Positions 1 through 7,284 of a DNA stretch of 64,000 bases are shown in pieces. The stretch covers positions 62,001 to 126,000 of the forward strand of contig JAJDXR010000064.1 of assembly GCA_022823165.1 (NCBI GenBank). The letters are read 5' to 3'. This DNA is from Anaerolineae bacterium (GTDB taxonomy: Bacteria > Chloroflexota > Anaerolineae > Aggregatilineales > Phototrophicaceae). Under the pieces are notes generated by a model. The model was not told the DNA's origin. It worked only from the letters and a program-made list of their open reading frames with translations, and did not search any database. Position numbers and translations under genes: made by a program. The number at the start of each line of letters is the position of its first letter. The stretch's first letter is position 1.

Positions 1-52
1 AGACGCCCGCGTTGATTGACTTGATTCCCAGCGTTTTCAGGACATCGTTCAT
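1..52 (-). CDS. N-terminus of an unidentified protein (runs off the window)
   Basis: The minus strand opens with ATG at 52-50, preceded by a good ribosome binding site (AAGGAG, 8 bases upstream). The readable peptide is MNDVLKTLGIKSINAGV, then the window ends. Some aldehyde dehydrogenases start in a similar way, but 17 residues cannot decide the family, so no function is assigned. It is transcribed away from the rest of the window. Confidence 0.55.
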   Translation of the reverse strand, partial: MNDVLKTLGIKSINAGV

Positions 53-390
53 CGTTGCTGCTCCTTGTTCACTTTAGGGCGTGGAATATATCAACGCAAT
101 CAGATTATAGGCAATCTCGGCACAGGATAATTCACCACAGCTCCCGCTCTAGTCGCGACAAGGCTCACGCAATATAGAAAATTCGAAACATCTGGATTGT
201 GTAGGGGCGAGCCGCCGGCTCGCCCGCAAGTGGTAGCAGGATACGTTTGCGGGCGACTTGACAAGTCGCCCCTGCCAATTTCGATTTGTTTGCAGATGGG
301 ACTTGGCTGGTTCATAAAGAAGAGGCGCCGAGACCGTAGAGAAAAATGCCATACCGAGTGAATTCGTTATGTTCCACTAAGTTGCTTGCC
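53..390. other. intergenic region with a two-hairpin repeat
   Basis: No convincing gene lies between the leftmost partial gene and tsaB. Short open frames here are low-complexity translations of the hairpin repeat at 201-276. The remainder is AT-richer and holds the upstream region of the leftmost gene. A TGGTGAATTATC-like string (minus strand, 137-126) resembles the terminus of the MITE-like family seen elsewhere in the window, but the rest of that element is not recognisable here. Confidence 0.6.
201..276 (+). repeat. two-hairpin GTAGGGG...CCCCTGCC repeat module
   Basis: Two perfect hairpins lie in tandem. The first has arms 205-213 and 217-225 (GGGCGAGCC/GGCTCGCCC), the second arms 251-259 and 263-271 (GGGCGACTT/AAGTCGCCC). 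About 25 bases separate them, and the outer ends form the inverted pair GTAGGGGC/GCCCCTGC. Related modules with different stem sequences sit at 26002-26098 and 63175-63255, and half a module at about 13885-13910. This copy is free-standing, not nested in the MITE-like element. Confidence 0.8.
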
Positions 391-1080
391 TCATCCTGGA
401 TCTTTCAAATATATCGGCCGGACCTCCGCGGCCGGGAATGGGCGCTCCTCTGGAATATGGCGGTTTTCGCGCAGGCGGCGCCAGGCGAGCTCGGCCAGGC
501 GCCCGGCGCGGCGCAGACGATCGGCGGGTGGCGGCAAGTCGATATGCGCGCCGGCTTGCTGGGCGGCGCTGATGGCTTTTAAGCCGGCGCTCGAGATTTC
601 GCCGCTGATGGTGAACGGCGGCCGGCAGGCGGACAGCAGTTCCTCCCAAGTGCTGATCTCGGCCGGTCGCCTCAAAATCCAGGAGCCGGTGCCCGGCGCG
701 TATTTGGCCCAGATGACGCGGCTGCGCCCGGCCGGCGCCGTCGCGATAAGCGGCTGCGTGGCGCGGGCGGCTTCATGCGCTTCGAGCGTGATCTCCAGGG
801 TGGTCAGCGGCGCCAGCGGCAAGTCGTGGACCGCCGCCATGCCTTTTGCCAGCGCCACGCCGATGCGCAGGCCGGTGTAGGAACCGGGGCCGACGGCAAC
901 AGCCAGGGCTTGCAGGTCCGCCATGCTTACATCGGCCTGCCGCATGAACTGGTCTATCATGGGCGCCAGCAGCGCGCTGTGCTTGCGACCGGCGTCCAGC
1001 GACCACTCAGCCCGCAGCGCCTGCCCGTCGTGCAGGGCGATGCTGAGCATATTTGTTGCGGTGTCGATTGCCAAGAGCAT
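391..1080 (-). CDS. tsaB: tRNA threonylcarbamoyladenosine biosynthesis protein TsaB
   Basis: TsaB is the non-catalytic partner of TsaD in the complex that transfers the threonylcarbamoyl group to A37 of ANN-decoding tRNAs. The 229-residue protein starts with the ASKHA-type strand LAIDTATNMLSIAL and carries the family signature GPGSYTG at residues 64-70, followed by LRIGVALAKGMA. Length is normal for TsaB. The gene lies 17 bases downstream of tsaE on the same strand, the usual arrangement, so the two are probably cotranscribed. The C-terminal half is variable, as in the family. Confidence 0.93.
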   Translation of the reverse strand: MLLAIDTATNMLSIALHDGQALRAEWSLDAGRKHSALLAPMIDQFMRQADVSMADLQALAVAVGPGSYTGLRIGVALAKGMAAVHDLPLAPLTTLEITLEAHEAARATQPLIATAPAGRSRVIWAKYAPGTGSWILRRPAEISTWEELLSACRPPFTISGEISSAGLKAISAAQQAGAHIDLPPPADRLRRAGRLAELAWRRLRENRHIPEERPFPAAEVRPIYLKDPG

Positions 1081-1097
1081 AATATGCCGCTTCTACG

Positions 1098-1601
1098 TTA
1101 TACGGATATTTGCGGGTCGCGCCGCAAGGCGTCCAGAAGCGCTGCGTAGCGCGCTCCCTGCGCGAAAAAGCTAAGCTCGCGCCCTTCGCCGTCGAGCAGT
1201 TCAATATCGATCCAGAGATACGCTTGCGGCAGGATTTCGCGAATGCGCTCGGGCCATTCCATGATGACGATATTTTCGCTGTCCAGCAAGTCGTCGAGTC
1301 CCAGCGAGTCGGCTTCGCTGGGTCCGCTTAGGCGATAGAGATCAATATGCGCAAGCTGCTGCTGGTCTTGGCTGCGCCGATGCTGGCGCGCCAGATTGTA
1401 GGTCGGGCTGGTCAGGGCGGGGACAGCGCCCCAACCCGCGCCGATGCCGCGACTGAGTACAGTCTTGCCCGCGCCGAGCGTACCTGAAAGGCAGATGACA
1501 TCAGCGGGTTGCAGCCGCCGCCCAAGCGCCGCGCCGATGGCTTCCGTGCGCTGAGGCGTCGCGCTAATCAGACGCAATTGCATGTCTCCGGCCATATCCA
1601 T
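1098..1601 (-). CDS. tsaE: tRNA threonylcarbamoyladenosine biosynthesis ATPase TsaE
   Basis: TsaE is the small P-loop ATPase of the t6A complex. Walker A (GTLGAGKT, residues about 40-47) is followed by SPTYNL, HIDLYRL and IMEWPERI, all typical of the family. The frame stays open upstream to 1751, but that extension reads through a MITE-like repeat and gives a low-complexity peptide (HHREHRGHRDF). The ATG at 1601 (or 1595 or 1583) is therefore the likely start, giving about 167 residues. It pairs with tsaB directly downstream. Confidence 0.92.
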   Translation of the reverse strand: MDMAGDMQLRLISATPQRTEAIGAALGRRLQPADVICLSGTLGAGKTVLSRGIGAGWGAVPALTSPTYNLARQHRRSQDQQQLAHIDLYRLSGPSEADSLGLDDLLDSENIVIMEWPERIREILPQAYLWIDIELLDGEGRELSFFAQGARYAALLDALRRDPQISV

Positions 1602-1654
1602 TGTTATGCGCGTTTGTTGTGGCCATTCAAAGTCGCTGACATCAAGACCAGGAG

Positions 1655-1778
1655 CGGCTAATTCTGTGGACTTGAAACTCCGCCAAATATAGAAAAAATC
1701 TCTGTGACCTCGGTGTTCTCTGTGGTGAAAAAACCTGTGTCCTGTTCGCAAAGAGAATTATATCCACGATAATCGCCA
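1655..1778 (-). repeat. MITE-like repeat copy A (short form)
   Basis: Read on the minus strand, the left terminus is TGGCGATTATCGTGGA (1778-1763). It is followed by the conserved body (TTTGCGAACAGGACACAGG, then CACAGAGAACACCGAGG) and the right end GGCGGAGTTTCAAGTCCAC, which closes near 1655 with an imperfect inverted terminus. This copy lacks the two-hairpin module. It sits directly upstream of tsaE and creates a spurious N-terminal extension of that gene. Confidence 0.75.
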
Positions 1779-2016
1779 CTCCCTCAAGACTCATTGCGAT
1801 AGGCAGTCAAGCATGGTGACTCTGCCATTGAGAAGCGCGTCAAGAATGCAGCGACCAGCTTGAGAGCGACACTCAGCAGCAGCAACCGGATGAAGAGAGC
1901 TTGAATTGGCCGTGAGGCGTTTGCCGAGCGCATAGTATATCCATTGGGCGACATATCAGGACGATATTATATCAAGCGCCGGGGAAAGGCAGCGGTGAAA
2001 GCGCGCGCCGCTTCGC
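1779..2016. other. intergenic spacer, nothing recognised
   Basis: Between the repeat and the Roadblock promoter I see no open frame with coding character, no tRNA-like cloverleaf and no strong hairpin. The sequence is mixed in composition. Confidence 0.5.
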
Positions 2017-2045
2017 TTGAGCCTGTGGCCTGATTGGGCTATACT
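2017..2045 (+). promoter_or_regulatory. predicted sigma-70-type promoter of the Roadblock gene
   Basis: TTGAGC (2017-2022) and TATACT (2040-2045) are separated by 17 bases. Transcription would start near 2052, leaving a leader of about 35 bases before the ATG at 2087. The match is by eye only. Confidence 0.6.
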
Positions 2046-2086
2046 CGGCGAATAACAGCAGGATTTTGTCTGCATTGCAAGGTGCT

Positions 2087-2491
2087 ATGAATCAAGGAAA
2101 TCGCAGCCGCGCGCTGGACGAATCCTTGCGCCGCCTGGGCCTGGTGGCGGAGGGCGTCAAGACCTGTGTGGTGGTTAGTGACGACGGCTTCCCGCTGGCC
2201 GCATTCCCGGCGTCTGCGGCGAACGAGAGCGGGGATGATTCGCTGAGCGCGGCGCGGGTGGCGGCGGTCTCAGCGCGGCTCACGGGGCAGGCGGAAACTA
2301 CGCTGGATCGTCTGGCGCAGGGCGATATGGGGCGCCTGCTGCTGGAAGGCGATAGCGGTACGCTGTTGAATTGCCCGGCCGGCGCTGTGACGCTGGCGCT
2401 GGTGATTGAGCCCGGCGCCAGTATGGGGCATGTCTTGTTCGCCGCGCGGAAAGCAGCTTCTGAAATCGAGGCGATTCTCGTCCGCGGCTAG
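2087..2491 (+). CDS. Roadblock/LC7 domain protein
   Basis: This 134-residue protein has the small alpha/beta Roadblock/LC7 fold: an N-terminal helix (ALDESLRRLGLVAEGVK), the strand CVVVSDDGFPLAAF, a middle helix with ARVAAVSARLTGQAE, and a C-terminal pair of strands (GTLLNCPAGAVTLALVIEP) with a final helix. In bacteria such proteins (MglB-like) often act with small Ras-like GTPases in polarity or gliding. No GTPase gene is adjacent, so the partner is unknown. A TTG at 2066 would add seven residues; the ATG with an upstream AAGG was preferred. Confidence 0.8.
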   Translation: MNQGNRSRALDESLRRLGLVAEGVKTCVVVSDDGFPLAAFPASAANESGDDSLSAARVAAVSARLTGQAETTLDRLAQGDMGRLLLEGDSGTLLNCPAGAVTLALVIEPGASMGHVLFAARKAASEIEAILVRG

Positions 2492-2507
2492 GGCAGCCTT
2501 CCCGCAG

Positions 2508-3032
2508 CTATTCAACCTCAGCGAAAGCCGGGTGGTAGCTTACATGTCCGCGCGCTTCGCCTGGTAAGGACTCATCCAGAATAGCCAGCATAAAATGTTC
2601 ATGCCGCCCGCCAGGTTTAACGTAGTCCGAGCTGAAGCCGAGCGGCTGGGCTGGCTGATAGCCGAAGCGCTGATAATAGCTGGGGCTGCCGACCAGAAAG
2701 ACCAAGTCATAGCCCGCATCAGCAAGCGTCCGCAGACCGGCTCGCACCAAAGCCGAGCCGATGCCCTGGCGCTGTCGTGGCGGCGCTACGGCGATGGGTC
2801 CCAGCGCGGGGAAACGGCCGACTTGGTCGCCATCGGTGACGCTGACCAAGCTGTATGCGGCGTGGCCTAGGAGCTCGCCCTCGATTTCGGCGACTTGCGA
2901 AAGGATCAGCGCGTCCTCAGCGCGCAGCCGATCGACCAGGCGCGCGTGCGCTTCCCCTTCAAAAGCGGCCGCTTCAATTGTATAGATGCGGCTGATGTCG
3001 TCGGCGCGCTCTTCGCGAATGTCAATCTGCAT
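2508..3032 (-). CDS. GNAT family N-acetyltransferase (YhbS-like)
   Basis: A 174-residue acetyl-CoA-dependent acyltransferase. The acetyl-CoA loop is LGPIAVAPPRQRQGIGSALV (about residues 77-96), and the C-terminal GSPSYYQRFGYQPA is characteristic of the YhbS subgroup (usually GDPAYYxRFGF). The substrate cannot be read from sequence. It converges on the Roadblock gene (stops 17 bases apart) and stands alone. It is not RimI, although RimI genes often neighbour tsaB and tsaE. Confidence 0.85.
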   Translation of the reverse strand: MQIDIREERADDISRIYTIEAAAFEGEAHARLVDRLRAEDALILSQVAEIEGELLGHAAYSLVSVTDGDQVGRFPALGPIAVAPPRQRQGIGSALVRAGLRTLADAGYDLVFLVGSPSYYQRFGYQPAQPLGFSSDYVKPGGRHEHFMLAILDESLPGEARGHVSYHPAFAEVE

Positions 3033-3157
3033 GGTTCAGCTTTTCCTCGTCAGCGGCGGCCCAATGTTAGCCTGCAATTTGCCCTGGCGCCTGGTATGTT
3101 GCACAATCTTGGCAGCAAAACAAACCCGGAATACGACATCATGGCGCGGAATTGACG

Positions 3158-3490
3158 ATGATAGAACCCAAATTTCTCTACCTCAGCACCACTGGCCATC
3201 GCAGCGGCCGGCCGCACCTGATCGAGATTTGGTACGTCGCGCAGGCCGGCCGCTACTATATCATCGCCGAAAAGCGCGAGGCGGCGCATTGGGTGCGGAA
3301 TATCCGCGCCAACCCGGCGCTGCGCTTTCGCCTGGGCGATACGATGCCGGAAGCGGCCGACTCGGCGCTTGCGGAAGGCCGAGGCGGCTTTCCGGCGGAT
3401 GAGGCTCTGATTGCCGCCGTCAAAGCCAGGATGGACGCCAAGCACGGCTGGAGCGATGGCTTGGTGGTTGAGATCACGCCGCTGGACTGA
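3158..3490 (+). CDS. nitroreductase / deazaflavin-dependent oxidoreductase-like protein
   Basis: A 110-residue split-beta-barrel protein. The opening LSTTGHRSGRPHLIEIWYV and the later HWVRNIRANPALRFRLGD match the Ddn/DUF385 group of flavin- or F420-dependent nitroreductases, where the usual pattern is LTTxGRKSGxPR...WYxNLxANP. Members use F420H2 in actinobacteria and Chloroflexota; whether this one does is inference. A TTG two codons upstream (3152) is an alternative start. The stop lies 16 bases from the convergent secreted-protein gene. Confidence 0.72.
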   Translation: MIEPKFLYLSTTGHRSGRPHLIEIWYVAQAGRYYIIAEKREAAHWVRNIRANPALRFRLGDTMPEAADSALAEGRGGFPADEALIAAVKARMDAKHGWSDGLVVEITPLD

Positions 3491-3506
3491 GCTGAAATCG
3501 GCAGGG

Positions 3507-4703
3507 TCAACCGGCCGGCTCGAGCCAGCGCGTTGCGGCATCGCCCTCGGCGATCCAGCCGCGGCTGCCATCGCTGAGTTGGACGCGCCACCAGCGAAAC
3601 TCGTCATCACAGAAGGGACCGCCGACCAGTGACACGCCGGCGCCCCGCGAAAGCCTGAAAATGACGGTGGCGGCCGTCTCCGGCACGGCGTAGACCTTGG
3701 CGCTGTCTTGCGCGATGAGAGCCCGGTCGCCCACTTGCAGATCGGTAGCGAGCAGGCCGGGGCAACTGGTATCGATTGTGAAGCTCGGCGGCGCATCCGG
3801 CTTATATTCGGTCAGATACAAGATGCTCGCGGCGTAGTTGCCCAGGTCTTGGCTGCCGGCCCAGATGTCATATAACCCTGACAAAGCGTAATCGAAGCCG
3901 ATGGAAGCATCGCCGTCAGAGTCGCTGACGCTGCAATGCCAGCGGCCGTCGGCGCCGTTAATCAAGAGCGTCATTGCGGCCGGGCTGTATAGCGAAATCC
4001 ATAGATCGGCCAGGTCTTCGCTGAGATAGACGCTGTAATCGGGCGCTTCGGAGACATAGCCGCGACAGGCCGGGTCAGCGAGATGCTCCGCGGCGTTGCT
4101 GCGCCCGCCGCCCAATAGCTGACGCGTGTAGGGCGATGGCTGGAATCCGCGAGCGAGCGTGATTTCGCCGTAGAGCGGGTCGCGCGCTGGATCAGGCCCC
4201 GTGGCTGTGGTAGGCAGCGCTTCGGGTCCGGCTTCAGCCAGGTAGAGGACGGCATCGTCAAAAGTGTCGGCCGCGTAACTGCCGATCCAGACTTGATAGC
4301 TGCCTGGCGCCGCGTTGTGGTAGACAAGCGCCGGGTTCAAGCCGTTAGTATCGTCGTTGCAGGACCAGCTTCCGTTGGGCAGATTGACGATGAGCGTCGT
4401 GTCTTCGGCGCTGGCGATGAGGAAGGTGAGGCGCTTGAAGCCCGGCGCCAACTCCAGGACTACATCGGGATCCGCCGCGGCGTAGCCCAGGCAATTGTCG
4501 CCGAGCGCCAACGGTTTTACGGCGACATCGCCACCGCTGACCACGTCGATGGTGAAGGGACTTGGCGCGAAGCCCGGCGCCAGGACCTGCCGCCCGTAGC
4601 GCGCTTCGCCGCCGGGATTGAGGTCCGCTTGCGCCAGGCTGGCTGGAAGATAACAGAGTAGAGCCAGGCTGATGAATACGGCGCAACGGAAGAGAGTCGC
4701 CAT
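3507..4703 (-). CDS. secreted protein with two tandem repeats and a C-terminal SH3b domain
   Basis: A 398-residue protein with a classical signal peptide (hydrophobic residues about 8-22, cleavage near SLAQ|AD). Two homologous units of about 125 residues follow. Each opens with Y-G-x(4)-L-A-x-GF-x-PSP and contains a W-x-C near its middle and an A..LYL(A/T)E end. The C-terminal 75 residues (VGDRALI...VYAVPE...WWRVQLSDGSRGWIAEGD) form an SH3b domain, probably for cell-wall binding. The start has AGGAG six bases upstream. The function of the repeats is unknown; they recall PPC-like beta-sandwiches. Confidence 0.75.
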   Translation of the reverse strand: MATLFRCAVFISLALLCYLPASLAQADLNPGGEARYGRQVLAPGFAPSPFTIDVVSGGDVAVKPLALGDNCLGYAAADPDVVLELAPGFKRLTFLIASAEDTTLIVNLPNGSWSCNDDTNGLNPALVYHNAAPGSYQVWIGSYAADTFDDAVLYLAEAGPEALPTTATGPDPARDPLYGEITLARGFQPSPYTRQLLGGGRSNAAEHLADPACRGYVSEAPDYSVYLSEDLADLWISLYSPAAMTLLINGADGRWHCSVSDSDGDASIGFDYALSGLYDIWAGSQDLGNYAASILYLTEYKPDAPPSFTIDTSCPGLLATDLQVGDRALIAQDSAKVYAVPETAATVIFRLSRGAGVSLVGGPFCDDEFRWWRVQLSDGSRGWIAEGDAATRWLEPAG

Positions 4704-4855
4704 TTTGTCTCCTCGGTCAAGTCGGCAGGGGGCAGCGACTACTAGCGCTGACGCCCATTATAGCGCTTTCCTGGGAGCCGTTGGCCGCATCTGGCGCGTA
4801 AAGAGCAGTCTCGCCGGTTGTGAAGTTGTGAAGCGGAAGTTACCGCGCTGAGACT

Positions 4856-5986
4856 TCAGAGCAGGTCGCGGAAGTCAGTCAGCTTGCGGAAGATAATGCG
4901 ATTCGAATCGTGATAGCGGATGGCGCCGCGGTAAGCCGTTCGCACCAGGTAGATGATGTCGTCGCCGTCAAATTGCCAGTCGACATACTGGAAACCGGTC
5001 AGCCGCGCTGAATCTGGCGGCGTCAGCCCGCTTTGATCGCGCATCAGCGTATGAACGAGACGCCAGTTGATGAGGTCGGACGAGACGCTGAGAGACAAGA
5101 CATTGCGCTGGCGGGGCCAGGCCGGGTTGGTGACGTTGTTAACCAGTGAAATATAAAGTCCACTCTCTGCGTCGTGGCGAATATTGAATTTCGTGCCGCC
5201 GCCGGGAAAATCGATGAAGCCGCCCTCGGGATCAAAGGAGATGCGGTTGCCATCCTCATGGACTTTGACGATGACGGCGCGGTTCACCATTGGGCTGGCG
5301 TTCAGCCGCAGGATATTCCACAGCTCGCCATTGGGCGCCACGACGATATTGCCCTCCAGCCAGCAGGGGCGCTCCGGCGCAACCCAGTCGTCCGGAATCC
5401 AGCGCGGGTCGAAAGGAATCTTGTTGCTGATCGTCCAGTTGGCCGCGTCTAGCAGGTCGGCATCGCCGGGCGCGGAGACGACGCAGGAATGGAAGCTGGG
5501 ACCGTGAATCGGCGGGTCGGCGTCTTCGAAAGCCTTGTAGAGGCGTCCATCGCGCTCCAGCACGGGCACGGGCGCGCAATGATAATTTGGCGCTTCGCGG
5601 AAGGGACCGCCGCGAAATAGCAGACCGCTGCGTTCGTCGGCTGGATGCGTCCAGGTGAAGCCGCCATCGGCGCTGCGGCGGATGACGATCGAGCCGTACT
5701 GCTGCGAGACGCCCAGGATGTAGACGCTGCCGCGGTGCCAAAACAGGCTGCTCCAGTAACAATTCATGATGTGCGTGATGTTGAGCCAGGTGAGACCGTC
5801 GTCATCGGAGCGGTAGATGCTGGTCAGGCTTTCTTCGTCTTCGTGATTTCTGGGGCAATTGGGCAAGCCGAAATAGTCATGCGAGGCCAGCAGCGCGCCG
5901 TCGGGCAGGCGCAGGATGCTGGGGCTGCCGAGGTAGGTCTTGCTGCGTTCGGGCTGATATTTGACTTCGCGCCAGGCTAATGACAC
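4856..5986 (-). CDS. BNR/Asp-box sialidase-fold protein
   Basis: This 376-residue protein is predicted to be a six-bladed beta-propeller of the sialidase superfamily. Asp-boxes are visible at SDDDGLTW and SADGGFTW. It has no signal peptide. The YRIP arginine motif of true sialidases is absent (SPSILRLPDGALLASHDYFG stands in its place), so sialic acid cleavage is doubtful and another glycan specificity is possible. It lies 12 bases downstream of a close paralogue (5999-7183) and is probably cotranscribed with it. Confidence 0.78.
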   Translation of the reverse strand: MSLAWREVKYQPERSKTYLGSPSILRLPDGALLASHDYFGLPNCPRNHEDEESLTSIYRSDDDGLTWLNITHIMNCYWSSLFWHRGSVYILGVSQQYGSIVIRRSADGGFTWTHPADERSGLLFRGGPFREAPNYHCAPVPVLERDGRLYKAFEDADPPIHGPSFHSCVVSAPGDADLLDAANWTISNKIPFDPRWIPDDWVAPERPCWLEGNIVVAPNGELWNILRLNASPMVNRAVIVKVHEDGNRISFDPEGGFIDFPGGGTKFNIRHDAESGLYISLVNNVTNPAWPRQRNVLSLSVSSDLINWRLVHTLMRDQSGLTPPDSARLTGFQYVDWQFDGDDIIYLVRTAYRGAIRYHDSNRIIFRKLTDFRDLL

Positions 5987-5998
5987 TGGCCGACCTTT

Positions 5999-7183
5999 CT
6001 ACAAATAGTCGCGGAAATTTTCCAGCTTGCGGAAAATGATCTGGTTGGAGTCGTGGAAGTTGCGCGCGCCGCGGTAGGCGGTGCGCACGGCATAAATCAA
6101 GTCAGCGCCGTCGAATTGCCAATCGACATACTGGAAACCGGTGAGGGCTATTGAGTCTTCGGTATTCAAGCCGGTGTCGTCGCGCATCAGCGTCTTGACG
6201 ATGCGCCAATTCCAGAGGTCGTCCGAAGCCGTCAGCGACATGACGTTGCGCTGGCGCATGGGGTGGCGGGCGCGGTAGCGCTGCGACGAGAGATCGCTTG
6301 CCAGCCGCTCGAGGATATCTTTGTTTGCCAGGTTATTGACCAGGGAAAGGTATTTGCCGGTGACGGGATCGCGGCGGATTACGAACTTGGCTTTGGCGCC
6401 GGGGAAATCGATGTAGCCGGAATCGGGATCAAAGCTGAGCGTTTTGCCCTCGTTTGCGATGCTAAGGCGCGGCGCCTTTTCGTCGAGAACCGAGCCGCCT
6501 TCAAAGGTCAGGATATTCCAGAGCGCGCCGTCGGGCGCGACTACCACGTTGCCTTCGCGCCAGCCGGCCGGGTTGGCTTTGTCCGCATCCCAGCCGCGCG
6601 GGATCCAAGCCTGGTCGAAAATGAGCTTGTTGCTCATGGTCCAGTTGGCCGCGTCCAGCAGGTCGGCGTCGACCGGCGCGGAAATCACACTGGCTTGGAA
6701 GTTGCCCCAGCCGGGCGGATCGCAGTCTTCGAAAGCTTTGTAAATCCGACCTTCGTGGACGACGACCGGCACCGGCGCGCAGTGGTAGTTGGGCGGGTCG
6801 TGATAGACGCCGCCGCTGAAAAGCCAGCCGCTGGCTGCGTCTTTGGGGTGCGTCCAGGTGAAACCGCCGTCGTCGCTGCGGCGAATGACGATGGAGCCGT
6901 ATTGCTGCGATGCGCCCAGAATGTAGACGCTGCCGCGATGCAGGAAGAGGCTGCTCCAGTAACAATTCATGATGTGGGTGATATTGACCCAGGAGGCGCC
7001 GTCGTCATCGGAGCGGTAGATGCTGGTCAGGCTTTCTTCGCCTTCGTGATTTTTGGGGCAGCCGGCCAGGCCGAAATAATCATGCGACGCCAAAAGCGCT
7101 CCATCGGCGAGGCGGACGACGCTTGGGCTGCCAAGGTAGGACAGGGCGCGCTCGGGGTGAAACTTGATTTGCGACCAATTCAT
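5999..7183 (-). CDS. BNR/Asp-box sialidase-fold protein (tandem paralogue)
   Basis: A 394-residue paralogue of the following gene, sharing long identical stretches (ALLASHDYFGL, ITHIMNCYWSSLF, QYGSIVIRRS, RTAYRGA). It carries an extra segment of about 20 residues before the MRQRNVMSL block. The ATG at 7183 is chosen because the frame above it overlaps the terminator of the upstream binding-protein gene. It has no signal peptide and no YRIP motif. The pair follows an Opp-type importer but lies beyond that importer's terminator, so it needs its own promoter or read-through. Confidence 0.78.
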   Translation of the reverse strand: MNWSQIKFHPERALSYLGSPSVVRLADGALLASHDYFGLAGCPKNHEGEESLTSIYRSDDDGASWVNITHIMNCYWSSLFLHRGSVYILGASQQYGSIVIRRSDDGGFTWTHPKDAASGWLFSGGVYHDPPNYHCAPVPVVVHEGRIYKAFEDCDPPGWGNFQASVISAPVDADLLDAANWTMSNKLIFDQAWIPRGWDADKANPAGWREGNVVVAPDGALWNILTFEGGSVLDEKAPRLSIANEGKTLSFDPDSGYIDFPGAKAKFVIRRDPVTGKYLSLVNNLANKDILERLASDLSSQRYRARHPMRQRNVMSLTASDDLWNWRIVKTLMRDDTGLNTEDSIALTGFQYVDWQFDGADLIYAVRTAYRGARNFHDSNQIIFRKLENFRDYL

Positions 7184-7224
7184 GGGCGGCTCGCTTTGCA
7201 GTGCTTGGGTAAATATCGCTGGCT

Positions 7225-7264
7225 TGAGAAAAGAAAATGGGCTCGCGCCGAAACGCGAACCCAT
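7225..7264 (-). terminator. intrinsic terminator of the Opp-type operon
   Basis: On the minus strand, 20 bases after the stop of the binding-protein gene, arms 7264-7254 and 7247-7237 form an 11-bp stem (one mismatch) with a six-base loop. A T-rich run (TTTTCTTTTCTC) follows, which is the classical intrinsic terminator layout. Confidence 0.75.
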
Positions 7265-7284
7265 CAAAAACTGAACTTGCCGGC

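Noticed and set aside
201..276. Possible CRISPR repeat or tRNA-like structure
   Set aside because: Only two hairpins with different stems and no regular spacer array. No anticodon or T-loop signature. Better explained as the two-hairpin repeat module.
1602..1751. In-frame N-terminal extension of TsaE
   Set aside because: It reads through MITE-like copy A and yields HHREHRGHR-type low-complexity sequence; TsaE homologues start near 1601.
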